Shown: positions 1 through 8,174 of the stretch, one piece after another
How the letters are laid out: each line of letters opens with the position of its first letter
How positions within the stretch are numbered: position 1 is the stretch's first letter
From: Chrysiogenia bacterium
Lineage (GTDB): Bacteria > JAGRBM01
Length of the DNA: 11,512 nucleotides
Reading direction: 5' to 3'
Assembly: GCA_020434085.1 (NCBI GenBank)
Contig: JAGRBM010000396.1
Span: 1-11,512, forward strand
Notes under the pieces: model-generated
Database searches by the model: none
Told to the model about the DNA's origin: nothing
What the model saw: the letters and a program-made list of their open reading frames with translations, nothing else
Position numbers and translations under genes: made by a program

Positions 1-162
1 GGAGTGGACGTCACGCTCACGCAGGAAGCCCTGCCCGAGGATGATCCCCGCCGCCGCCTGCCCGACATCGGGCGCGCGATTTCCGTGCTGAACTGGGAAC
101 CCCGGATATCGCTTCGCGACGGGCTCGTCGAAACAATCGCCTACTTCAGAAATCGTATTTGA
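1..162 (+). CDS. NAD-dependent epimerase/UDP-glucuronate decarboxylase family, C-terminal fragment
   Basis: Frame 1 is open from the window edge to a TGA at 160-162 and gives the last 53 residues of a protein whose start lies upstream. The fragment reads PEDDPRRRLPDIGRA, then LNWEPRISLRDGL and ETIAYF. This matches the usual C-terminal signature of UDP-glucuronate decarboxylases and related short-chain dehydrogenase-type sugar epimerases (DDPxxRxPDI, LGWEPxxxLxxGLxxTIxYF). Enzymes of this family act in the cytoplasm on nucleotide sugars for surface polysaccharide synthesis, which fits the glycosyltransferase gene starting 21 bases downstream. The catalytic YxxxK and the NAD-binding Rossmann glycines lie outside the window. 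I therefore cannot distinguish a decarboxylase from a 4-epimerase or 4,6-dehydratase. Confidence 0.75.
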   Translation, partial: GVDVTLTQEALPEDDPRRRLPDIGRAISVLNWEPRISLRDGLVETIAYFRNRI

Positions 163-183
163 TCGGACTACACTGCAGCACGC

Positions 184-906
184 ATGAGCAAACAGCACGA
201 AATTCCGGCCGGTTGTCTCTCCGTGGTAGTGCCCGCCTACAACGAGGGGGCGAGCATTGCCGAAATCCTTCGTTTGGTGGACGGCCGTCCCGAAGTGGGG
301 GAGATCCTTGTTGTGGACGACGGTTCGGCCGACGATACCTGCGCCGTGGTGGAGGGACTGGGCCTCAAGAAACTGCGCCTTGTTCGGCAGGGAGAAAACC
401 GGGGTAAGGGCGCGGCGGTGCGTCGCGGAATGCGCGAGGCACGTTGCGACTACGTCATCATCCAGGACGCGGACCTCGAATACGAGCCCGGCGACTATCC
501 CGCGCTACTGGCGCCGCTGATCGCGGGGAAGGCCGGCGCGGCCTACGGCAACCGCTTTCACGCAGGCCAGCCCGGTCGCATGAGCCCGCTCTACTACCTG
601 GCCAATCGGGTGCTGAGCTTCTACTCGAACCTGCTCACCGGCTACCGGCTCGGCGACATGGAAACCTGCTACAAACTCTTCCCGCGCGAGCTGGCCGGAA
701 AGCTGGAGCTTCACGAGGACCGTTTTGGATTCGAGCCCGAGGTCACCGCCGAGCTGGCGCGGCTGGGCGTCTCCATCGCCCAGGTGCCCGTTGCCTATCA
801 CCCGCGGACACGTGAAGAGGGCAAGAAGATCGGCTGGAGAGACGGCGTGCGGGCCTTGCTCGTGATCACGCGCAGTGCCTTCCGGCGCAGCAGCCTTGCC
901 GGTTGA
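184..906 (+). CDS. Family 2 glycosyltransferase, dolichyl-phosphate-mannose synthase (DPM1)-like
   Basis: A 240-residue GT-A fold glycosyltransferase, predicted to move a sugar from a nucleotide donor to a lipid-phosphate or glycan acceptor on the inner face of the inner membrane. Visible GT2 landmarks are the N-terminal VVVPAYNEG (residues 14-22), VVDDGSADDT (43-52) with the nucleotide-binding DD, NRGKGAAVRRGM (72-83), and the metal-binding DAD at 95-97 in IIQDADLEYEP. Two further blocks typical of the DPM1-like branch are DMETCYKLF (158-166) and the C-terminal EGKKIGWRDG (212-221). I see no hydrophobic segment long enough for a membrane span, so it lacks the GtrB-type C-terminal helices. 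The ATG at 184 has no obvious Shine-Dalgarno sequence but starts the protein right before the first beta strand. The gene follows the epimerase fragment closely and is probably cotranscribed with it. Donor and acceptor cannot be read from the sequence. Confidence 0.9.
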   Translation: MSKQHEIPAGCLSVVVPAYNEGASIAEILRLVDGRPEVGEILVVDDGSADDTCAVVEGLGLKKLRLVRQGENRGKGAAVRRGMREARCDYVIIQDADLEYEPGDYPALLAPLIAGKAGAAYGNRFHAGQPGRMSPLYYLANRVLSFYSNLLTGYRLGDMETCYKLFPRELAGKLELHEDRFGFEPEVTAELARLGVSIAQVPVAYHPRTREEGKKIGWRDGVRALLVITRSAFRRSSLAG

Positions 907-943
907 GGCGCAAACCCCGAAAATCGATAAAGATTTCGCCCCC

Positions 944-972
944 TTGGAGTCCGCCGTCCCGGCGACTATATA
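944..972 (+). promoter_or_regulatory. Candidate sigma70-type promoter for lepA-lepB-tadA
   Basis: TTGGAG (944-949) and TATATA (967-972) are separated by exactly 17 bases in the gap between the glycosyltransferase and lepA. The -10 matches the TATAAT consensus at five of six positions, and the -35 begins with TTG. Transcription would start near 979 and leave a leader of about 110 nt before the lepA GTG. It is the best promoter-like match I noticed in this gap and stands out against GC-rich surroundings. This is pattern matching only. Confidence 0.5.
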
Positions 973-1090
973 GGGACCACTTTGATGGCCCCCGGCGCGT
1001 GCAGCGGGGCCCACTCCGGCCCGCGAACGGGCGGCTGCAGGGCCGCCCAATTTCTCTCGCATCCAAGTCGCGGGCCGCACCCAGGTAGTC
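973..1090 (+). promoter_or_regulatory. GC-rich lepA leader with mutually exclusive hairpins
   Basis: The predicted 5' leader of lepA contains three GC-only stem possibilities. GGCCCC (987-992) can pair with GGGGCC (1006-1011). GCCCG (1019-1023) can pair with CGGGC (1028-1032) across a CGAA loop. GGGCGGC (1029-1035) can pair with GCCGCCC (1042-1048) across a 6-nt loop. The second and third share bases 1029-1032 and cannot form together. The third is followed by AATTTCTCTC, a poor U-tract, so it is a weak terminator at best. An attenuator-like switch or a terminator for the upstream glycan genes is possible. GC-rich DNA also makes such stems by chance. Confidence 0.3.
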
Positions 1091-2886
<1,796 letters not shown>

Positions 2887-2887
<1 letters not shown>

Positions 2888-3750
2888 TGAGCGATTCCAG
2901 CGATTCCGAGACACTGATATCTGCCGATGTTTCCTTTTCCACGCTTCGCCGAAATGCCAAGCAGGCGATTCGGGAAGTGCGCTGGGTCCTCAAGAAACAC
3001 GGTGAGGCCCTTCAGCCGCGGCTTCGGGAAAAACTCGAAGAGTATGAAGAGCGCCTGGTCGCGGGAATCGACTCGAAAGACGTGGAAGTGCTCGGCGCCG
3101 CCTACCTCGAAGCGGCCGATTGTCTTGAAAACGAAGCCCAGCCCTTCCGCAAGTCCGCTGTTCGCGACTACCTCGAAGTTATCGTTTTGGCACTGCTGCT
3201 GGCACTGACCAGCCGCACCTTCATCATTCAGGCGTTCAAGATCCCTTCCGAGAGCATGGTGCCCACGCTTCTGGTGGGCGACTACCTGCTCGTCTCGAAG
3301 CTCAGCTACGGTCTGCACAAACCGGGCGGCGGATGGCTGATGACCTGGGATGAGCCCGAGCGCGGCGACGTGGTGGTCTTTATCACGCCACAGGACAAGG
3401 ACCTGCCGCTCCTTCAACAGCGTGATTTCATCAAGCGCGTGATCGCCGTGGGCGGTGAGAGCGTCGCCTATCGCAACCGTACGATCTACATCAACGGCGA
3501 GCCGATTGAGGACCCCTGGGGTCACTTCGACACGAGCCCGCTGTTCGACCGTCCCGACTTCGGCCCTGTGACCGTGCCTGAGGGACACTTCTTTATGATG
3601 GGTGACAACCGCAACAATTCCGAGGACTCGCGTGTCTGGGGCTTTGCGCCCATGGACTTGGTCGTCGGAAAGGCGGAGGTCATCTACTACTCCCACGACA
3701 ATTCGCTCTTTAACATTCGCTGGGACCGGGTGGCGACGGGAATCGAGTAA
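2887..3750 (+). CDS. lepB: Signal peptidase I with an N-terminal helical extension
   Basis: A 287-residue inner-membrane serine protease (family S26) that removes Sec and Tat signal peptides on the periplasmic side. Catalytic Ser123 sits in the IPSESMVPTL block (119-128) and the general-base Lys183 in the RDFIKRVIAVGGE block (179-191). The terminal family box HFFMMGDNRNNSEDSRVWG (234-252) is intact. One membrane span is visible at about 95-110, just before the catalytic Ser block. Residues 1-92 are a charged, helix-prone extension (RRNAKQAIREVRWVLKKHGE, EKLEEYEERL) that would be cytoplasmic and is not part of the minimal enzyme. I chose ATG 2887, which shares its A with the lepA stop (TGATG) and has AAGG at 2876-2879 seven bases upstream. 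A TTG at 2884 is possible but adds only one residue. The products downstream at 5951-11512 are exported and are natural substrates for export processing, although the two lipoproteins would use signal peptidase II. Confidence 0.96.
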
Positions 3751-3765
3751 CCCGCGCCCGAACCG

Positions 3766-4248
3766 ATGAAGAATTCCAACGACGAGGACCTCAAGTGGAT
3801 GCGCGCAGCGCTGCGACAAGCGGCCGCTGCCGAGCGCCGCGAGGAAGTGCCCGTGGGCAGCGTTGTTGTGCTGAACGGGGAGATCATTGGGCGCGGCTAC
3901 AACCTGCGAGAGACGAGTCACGATCCGACTTCCCATGCCGAGATCCGAGCCATCCGTCAGGCCACCCGCAGGCTTGGTGACTGGCGCCTGGACGGGGCAA
4001 CGATCTACATCACGCTTGAGCCCTGCCTGATGTGCATGGGGGCGATCAAGAACGCGCGTATCTCTCGGCTGGTGTTCGGGGCGAGCGACCCCAAGCAGGG
4101 GGCTTCAAAGCTCGCAACGCGCGCGCGCGCGGCCAAAGACGGCAACGATAAACCGCTTGAGGTTTGTGGCGGGGTGCTGGCCGATGAAGCTTCAGTCCAA
4201 CTGAAGAATTTTTTCCGCCATCGCCGTTCGAAGGCGCGGCGTTCATAA
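3766..4248 (+). CDS. tadA: tRNA-specific adenosine deaminase (A34 to inosine)
   Basis: A 160-residue zinc deaminase that converts adenosine-34 to inosine in the anticodon of tRNA-Arg(ACG), allowing one tRNA to read CGU, CGC and CGA. The zinc site is complete: the HAE motif has His57 as ligand and Glu59 as proton shuttle, and PCLMC supplies Cys87 and Cys90. Family features include EVPVGSVVV (27-35), TSHAEIRAI (55-63), EPCLMCMGAI (85-94) and FGASDPKQGA, as in bacterial TadA. The ATG at 3766 lies 15 bases after the lepB stop with no clear Shine-Dalgarno sequence. Translation probably relies on read-through from lepB in the same transcript. The C-terminus is short and basic (RHRRSKARRS), which suits tRNA contact. 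Other cytidine/guanine deaminases of this superfamily are the alternative, but the DPKxGA segment favours TadA. Confidence 0.95.
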   Translation: MKNSNDEDLKWMRAALRQAAAAERREEVPVGSVVVLNGEIIGRGYNLRETSHDPTSHAEIRAIRQATRRLGDWRLDGATIYITLEPCLMCMGAIKNARISRLVFGASDPKQGASKLATRARAAKDGNDKPLEVCGGVLADEASVQLKNFFRHRRSKARRS

Positions 4249-4302
4249 GAGCGAGAAGTGATCGCGACCCACCGCTGGGCCGCCTCAGGTCATATCTGAC
4301 AG

Positions 4303-4331
4303 TTGCTCCGCCTGTTTTGATGTCCTAGCAT
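4303..4331 (+). promoter_or_regulatory. Weak candidate promoter for the kinase-like gene
   Basis: TTGCTC (4303-4308) and TAGCAT (4326-4331) are spaced by 17 bases in the 113-base gap after tadA, which is visibly more AT-rich than its surroundings. Each box matches only the core consensus positions (TTG, and TA..AT). No clear terminator stem with a T-run separates tadA from this point, so read-through from tadA is equally possible. Confidence 0.25.
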
Positions 4332-4361
4332 TATTTCTATCGGGCGCATTGCACATCGATC

Positions 4362-5918
4362 GTGCGGGAACTGGCAGAACACAGGAAACGCGCGGCTCGA
4401 TACATGATTATCAACAAACAATTCATCTCCCTTCTGCTTTCGCGGCTTCCGGTCGTTTTTTTTGAAATCAATTCAAACGGGCGTCTGCTCTCCGTTCAGG
4501 GCGATGCGGTCAGGGCGTTTCGCGGAAATGCACTGGGGCAGGCCCCGCGCAGCCTCCACGTATTGGCGCCCGAACACGGTGAGGAGATCGCCGCGGCGCT
4601 TGTGCCCCGCGGAAAATCGCGCTGGGTCAACTTCAGCCTGCGCGATGGTGAGCCCTGCTGGACCGAATTCCTTCTCTCCTTCAATGAAGCGAGCGGGGAA
4701 GGGGCCCTCGGGCTGGCCATCGATGTGAGTGAAGAGCACGGCGGAAACCGACTTGCCCAGCGCCTTGGCGAAAGCCGGGAGCGCTCGGCAAGACTCGAGA
4801 GCATGGGCTATCTCATCAGCCTGTTCTCGAGCGACCTGAACAACTTTCTGAGTGTGGCGGCCGGCAACATGCGGGCTGTGCAACGTCACCTGAGCGACAA
4901 GCCGCACCACTCGCACCGCGTGCAGGCGGCGTTTCGCGCGATGGACGGCGCGACCCAGAACAGCCAGAAGCTCGCGCACGCCATCCGTCCGAGCGCGCCG
5001 TCGCTGCGATCCCTTTCTGTTCAGAGCGTCCTCGAGGCGGTGATTGACTGGGCCGAACTCAATCTGGGGGAACACTTTCAGTTCGAACTCATTGTCGCTG
5101 CGGGTCTGCCGCATTTGATGGGAGATGAAGAACAGATTGCGGAGATCGCCCGGATTTTGCTCCGCAATGCGACTGAAGCCATGCCGGAGGGCGGGCTTGT
5201 GATTGTCGAGTGCGATTGCGTTCACTCCGAGGCGCACGTGAAAAAGGCGCGACGGGCCCGCCCCTATCTCCGGATCAGTGTCAACGATGGGGGCGTTGGA
5301 ATTCCGGAGCCAATCCTGGAACGAATCTTCGACCCCTGTTATTCGACCAAGCCTCGTCAAGAGGGGCTCGGGCTGACTCGCGCGCATGCCCTGGCCGGCG
5401 GCCATCACGGCTATCTGACCGTGAGCTCAGACCCGGGGATGGGCAGCACTTTTGAGGTCTTTCTGCCGCTCGATGCGCCGGCGCATCGACTGCCCGGGCT
5501 TGAGCCGATGGTTGCTGCCCCGGCTGGAGTGCTGGTTTATGAAGAAAACGAGAACTCGCGCATTGCGCTCGAGCGCGTTCTGAGTGCCTGTGGTTACCGG
5601 GCCGACTGCTACGCAGAGGCGGACGTCGCCTTTGGAGCATGGCGCGCACGCGCGCTGGCGGGCAATCCCTACCGAACGGCAGTGATCGGCTGGAGTGGAA
5701 AGGGAACAAAGGACCTGGGGGGGCAGCTCTGGAGTGATATCCTGGGCATCGACGCCCGGGCGCGTGGCATTGCAGTGTTGCCTTTCGGGGAGCGCATGAG
5801 CGAGCTTGATCTAGCCACCAGCGGTCTTCATGGAGCCCTCCGTTCGCCTCTGAGTCTGGATCAGGTTGGTCGCGTCGTAGGGGAGGCATTCCGGCAGCAG
5901 CGCAGGCGCCCCGCCTGA
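4362..5918 (+). CDS. Degenerate hybrid histidine kinase (PAS, HATPase, pseudo-receiver) lacking both phosphoacceptors
   Basis: A 518-residue cytoplasmic protein with no membrane span. Residues about 20-122 resemble a PAS domain (LPVVFFEINSNGRLLSV). Residues 145-210 occupy the dimerization/H-box place, but the family's HDFNN motif reads SDLNN, so Ser157 (codon AGC, 4830-4832) replaces the phosphoacceptor His. The ATPase domain is largely kept: Asn269 in the N box (LLRNATEAMPEGG), DGGVGI (309-314), IFDPCYSTKP (322-331) and GLGL (335-338), although the first glycine of the usual GxGLGL is Gln. Residues about 388-510 look like a receiver, but the acidic pair is Glu394-Glu395 and the phospho-Asp position is Gly443. 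The conserved Lys-Pro becomes Ser-Pro. It may bind ATP but should not do His-Asp transfer, so a scaffold or allosteric role is possible. Start choice is uncertain: GTG 4362 or ATG 4404 (14 residues shorter), neither with a good ribosome-binding site. No partner regulator is adjacent. Confidence 0.85.
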   Translation: MRELAEHRKRAARYMIINKQFISLLLSRLPVVFFEINSNGRLLSVQGDAVRAFRGNALGQAPRSLHVLAPEHGEEIAAALVPRGKSRWVNFSLRDGEPCWTEFLLSFNEASGEGALGLAIDVSEEHGGNRLAQRLGESRERSARLESMGYLISLFSSDLNNFLSVAAGNMRAVQRHLSDKPHHSHRVQAAFRAMDGATQNSQKLAHAIRPSAPSLRSLSVQSVLEAVIDWAELNLGEHFQFELIVAAGLPHLMGDEEQIAEIARILLRNATEAMPEGGLVIVECDCVHSEAHVKKARRARPYLRISVNDGGVGIPEPILERIFDPCYSTKPRQEGLGLTRAHALAGGHHGYLTVSSDPGMGSTFEVFLPLDAPAHRLPGLEPMVAAPAGVLVYEENENSRIALERVLSACGYRADCYAEADVAFGAWRARALAGNPYRTAVIGWSGKGTKDLGGQLWSDILGIDARARGIAVLPFGERMSELDLATSGLHGALRSPLSLDQVGRVVGEAFRQQRRRPA

Positions 5919-5950
5919 GTTTTCAATGGCTCCGGGACTGTGCGGCGGCT

Positions 5951-6592
5951 ATGCTTGTCGTTGTGAAAAATACCCGACAGCAGATAACGAGAGTTTCCTC
6001 TTATTCATTCTCACTGGGCCTGCTACTTGTGGGCGCGCTACTGGCGGCAGCGGGCTGCGTTCCCAAGGGGGCGCCGCTTCCCGATGAGCTCCAGCGATCG
6101 ATCTGGATCGACCCGCTGGCCGCCGAGGCCCCGGTAGAGGTCTATCTCGTCCTTCCATTCGACAGCGAAAGCGCGGCGGCGGATCTCGCACCGAGCGCCG
6201 AAATCGCAGTCGTGAAACGGCTTCGCGAACATGGATACCGGGTTCTGGCACGCGATGAAGTGATGGCCAGCCTCAAGGGCAAACAGCTTGCGAGCCTGAA
6301 GTTCTCCGACGAAGAGGGCCGCGCGCTGGCGCGCGAGCTGGGCGCCGACGCCGTGATTCGGGGCCTCATTTCCGATCTGCAGGTCAATCTCGTGGCGACC
6401 GACGCCGCCGAGGGGGGCGAGCTCTGGCGCGCCTCGGAGCCTTTCAAGCTCCCGATCGGGGACCATTCAACCGTGCTCTCGCGCGAGGCGGTGGTTTCGA
6501 CTGTCAAGCGTCTGGTCCGTGCGGTGACCGATCGTTTGCCGCAAGGCGTCGCGCAGCCTGAAAATGTTCCACAAGGGCCTACGGGCCCTTAG
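5951..6592 (+). CDS. Predicted lipoprotein with a CsgG/TolB-N-like domain, function unknown
   Basis: A 213-residue protein that I cannot assign to a named family. Residues about 13-35 form a signal peptide ending in LLAAAGC, so Cys36 is the likely lipidation site. The -3 position is Ala rather than the usual Leu, and +2 is Val, which under the E. coli Lol rule would allow outer-membrane sorting. The mature domain shows VEVYLVLPFDSE (62-73), GYRVLARDEVMASL (95-108) and ARELGADAVIRGLISDL (127-143). That alternating beta/alpha order resembles the CsgG/LpoB/TolB-N type of fold and is repeated in the next two proteins. The tail is Pro/Gln/Gly rich. Start is uncertain: ATG 5951 has no clear ribosome-binding site, and an in-frame GTG at 5963 would give a more typical N-terminus (MKNTRQQ). 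It begins 32 bases after the kinase-like gene and may be cotranscribed with it. Confidence 0.8.
   Translation: MLVVVKNTRQQITRVSSYSFSLGLLLVGALLAAAGCVPKGAPLPDELQRSIWIDPLAAEAPVEVYLVLPFDSESAAADLAPSAEIAVVKRLREHGYRVLARDEVMASLKGKQLASLKFSDEEGRALARELGADAVIRGLISDLQVNLVATDAAEGGELWRASEPFKLPIGDHSTVLSREAVVSTVKRLVRAVTDRLPQGVAQPENVPQGPTGP
6573..6590 (+). terminator. Hairpin with a UACG tetraloop over the lipoprotein stop codon
   Basis: AAGGGCC (6573-6579) and GGCCCTT (6584-6590) form a perfect 7-bp stem closed by C-UACG-G, the extra-stable UNCG-type tetraloop. The stem covers the last codons and the first base of the TAG stop (6590-6592). No U-tract follows directly. A T6 run lies at 6624-6629, behind a weak GGC/GCC stem. 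It could be part of a terminator or could stabilise the 3' end of the message. Confidence 0.35.
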
Positions 6593-6739
6593 AGCGGTCT
6601 TGTCCGGCCCTCCGCGCCGTGCCTTTTTTGCCTGATCGCCTATACTGCCTGCCATCAGTAAAACATCTCGGGCGGGGTGTGCTTGAGCGTCATCGCGGGC
6701 GTCCCGAATTGATTTCGGGCGTTCAGGGGAGTTGAGTCA
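6593..6739 (+). promoter_or_regulatory. Leader of the Hcp-like gene: possible -10, hairpin and strong ribosome-binding site
   Basis: This 147-base gap holds a T6 run (6624-6629), TATACT (6641-6646), which resembles a -10 box but has no -35 at a proper distance, and a 6-bp hairpin CCCGAA/TTCGGG (6703-6708 with 6714-6719, 5-nt loop). The Shine-Dalgarno AGGGGAG (6725-6731) sits eight bases before the GTG at 6740 and decides that start. A separate transcript from here is plausible but not shown. Confidence 0.35.
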
Positions 6740-8098
6740 GTGGGTGTGGGCATCGCGAAGATGTTACGGCAAATTCTGGCCGTGACAGCAGTTCTATCTG
6801 TCACCTTTATTATAGTCTCGCCTTCCCTCTCACAGGTAAGGCCCGACAAGGGCGTGGCGGTCTATCCCTTCGGCGCCAAGGGCGGGGCCTCGCCGGCGGT
6901 GGCCGAAGGCCTCACAGCGCTCTTCATCAATGAAATCGCCAATGTCGACGGCGTCCGCGTAGTTGCAGAGGACATCATCGAAGATCTGGCCAGGCAGCTT
7001 GGCCTGGAGCAGGCTTGCGGCACTGCGAGCTGTCAGATCGACCTGGCCAAGCAGGTGCAGGCCGAATACTTGGTGCGCGGCGACCTCACGCAGGTGGGGC
7101 AGAGCTACTTCCTCACCGCGCTGGTGATCAAGATTGAGTCCAATGAGACGGTGTTCTCGGAGAAGATCGAAGCCACGGAGGTCGAACTTGTAGAGCAGAC
7201 CGGTGTGCTGGCCGATAAGGTAGCCGGGTTTTTCGCCTCCGGCGGTCAGTCGCAACAGCGCACCATCATCGATCTCGATGCCAAGCTTCGCGAGGCCCGA
7301 CGCCGTCAGGCGCGCGAGCGCACGACGCCCGAAGCGCTCATCTGGGGCGAGTACGGAAAGGTCAGCGACATCAACAAGAGCTCGGCCGTCACTCCCAACG
7401 ACAAGCTGGCCGCCTGGCGCTTTCTCTCACAGCTCTACCCGGCCCAGAACCGCTTTCGCGATACCGCGCTGCAATGGATGACCTACTGGCGCGAGCCCGA
7501 CAACCGTTCCAAGGAAGTGTTGGAGGCCAGGGCGCTCTATGAGCGTGCATGCGCCCAGCAAAACCACGACGCCTGCACGCAGCTTGGCAAACTCGTTGAA
7601 GAAGAAGACGCACCGGCAGCGCGCGCCCGCTACGAAGCTGCCTGTAAGGCGGGTGAGCTCAATGGCTGCTACCGGCTGGGGATGTTCATGCACGAGCGCG
7701 AGGCCAACCCTTCGGGTGCCCGCGAGGTGTGGATGGAGGCTTGCAAGGGCAATGAGGCGCGCGCGTGCAACGGCGTGGGATTCATCCTGGAAACCGTCGA
7801 GGGCAACTGGAAGGACGCAGGCAAGTTCTACAAACGGGCCTGCGAATTCGGCGACCTGCGTGCCTGCAGCTCGCTGGGCTATCTCTACGAGACGCGCATG
7901 GAGAACTGGAAGTCCGCCAAGGAACTCTACGAGAAGGCCTGCGAGGGCGACGTGATGAGCGCCTGTTACAGCGAGGGCCTTATCCTCGAAAATCAGGAAA
8001 ACAACTGGCGCAGCGCCAAACTGCGTTACCAGAAGGCTTGTGAGGGCGGAGTGCCCTCGGCCTGCGATGCCATGGAGCTGGGAAGCAGCCCCTGGTAG
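6740..8098 (+). CDS. Periplasmic protein: CsgG/TolB-N-like domain plus six Cys-paired Sel1/Hcp repeats
   Basis: A 452-residue exported protein. Residues 8-31 form a signal peptide (LRQILAVTAVLSVTFIIVS, then SLS-Q). Residues about 36-165 form a CsgG/TolB-N-like domain: GVAVYPFGA (38-46), GVRVVAEDIIEDL (71-83), then Cys93-x4-Cys98 and QAEYLVRGDLTQVG (107-120). A linker rich in Arg and Glu (180-250) follows. Residues 260-445 hold six Sel1-like helical repeats, each with a Cys-x7-Cys pair: 271/279, 302/310, 335/343, 368/376, 401/409 and 434/442. In Helicobacter Hcp proteins the same spacing forms one disulfide per repeat, which suits an oxidising periplasm. Such repeats bind partner proteins or peptidoglycan-linked complexes; no catalytic motif is seen. 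GTG 6740 is backed by AGGGGAG eight bases upstream. The next gene follows after 76 bases. Its partner is not evident from sequence, but the neighbouring PEGA protein carries the same type of N-terminal domain. Confidence 0.88.
   Translation: MGVGIAKMLRQILAVTAVLSVTFIIVSPSLSQVRPDKGVAVYPFGAKGGASPAVAEGLTALFINEIANVDGVRVVAEDIIEDLARQLGLEQACGTASCQIDLAKQVQAEYLVRGDLTQVGQSYFLTALVIKIESNETVFSEKIEATEVELVEQTGVLADKVAGFFASGGQSQQRTIIDLDAKLREARRRQARERTTPEALIWGEYGKVSDINKSSAVTPNDKLAAWRFLSQLYPAQNRFRDTALQWMTYWREPDNRSKEVLEARALYERACAQQNHDACTQLGKLVEEEDAPAARARYEAACKAGELNGCYRLGMFMHEREANPSGAREVWMEACKGNEARACNGVGFILETVEGNWKDAGKFYKRACEFGDLRACSSLGYLYETRMENWKSAKELYEKACEGDVMSACYSEGLILENQENNWRSAKLRYQKACEGGVPSACDAMELGSSPW
7550..8065 (+). 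repeat. Six tandem Sel1/Hcp-type repeats (protein level)
   Basis: From codon 271 to codon 442 of the gene at 6740, six units each carry A-C-x7-C. First-Cys positions are 271, 302, 335, 368, 401 and 434, so the period is 31 and then exactly 33 four times. The best conserved core is K-x-x-Y-x-K-A-C-E-G-D followed by A-C-x-x-x-G-x-x-x-E. Units 4 to 6 are most alike (NWKDAGKFYKRACE, NWKSAKELYEKACE, NWRSAKLRYQKACE), which suggests they are the most recent duplications. Confidence 0.85.
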
Positions 8099-8140
8099 AG
8101 AGCGAGCGCCTGCGCCCGCCTGATCCGTGTTTTTGAAAAG

Positions 8141-8163
8141 CTCTTCCGGGGAAATGGGAAGAG
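8141..8163 (+). promoter_or_regulatory. Hairpin directly upstream of the PEGA gene ribosome-binding site
   Basis: CTCTTCC (8141-8147) and GGAAGAG (8157-8163) form a perfect 7-bp stem with a 9-nt loop. The last base of the stem is within the purine run GAGGGGGAGA (8161-8170) that acts as Shine-Dalgarno for the ATG at 8175. The stem could modulate access to that site. There is no T-run, so it is not an intrinsic terminator. It may be chance. Confidence 0.3.
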
Positions 8164-8174
8164 GGGGAGACATC

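Noticed and set aside
918-938. Imperfect hairpin CGAAAATC/GATTTCG after the glycosyltransferase
   Set aside because: It has a bulge and no T-run, so it is too weak to call a terminator.
4119-4131. Alternating CG run inside tadA that might form Z-DNA
   Set aside because: It is short, in frame, and encodes a normal Arg/Ala segment in a GC-rich gene.
4362-5918. Kinase-like gene as a decayed pseudogene
   Set aside because: No stop or frameshift occurs in 518 codons, and the ATP-binding boxes are mostly kept, so a functional degenerate protein is the better reading.
8127-8174. GTG start 16 codons upstream of the PEGA gene start used here
   Set aside because: It would put a charged segment before the signal peptide, and the strong Shine-Dalgarno sequence points to ATG 8175.
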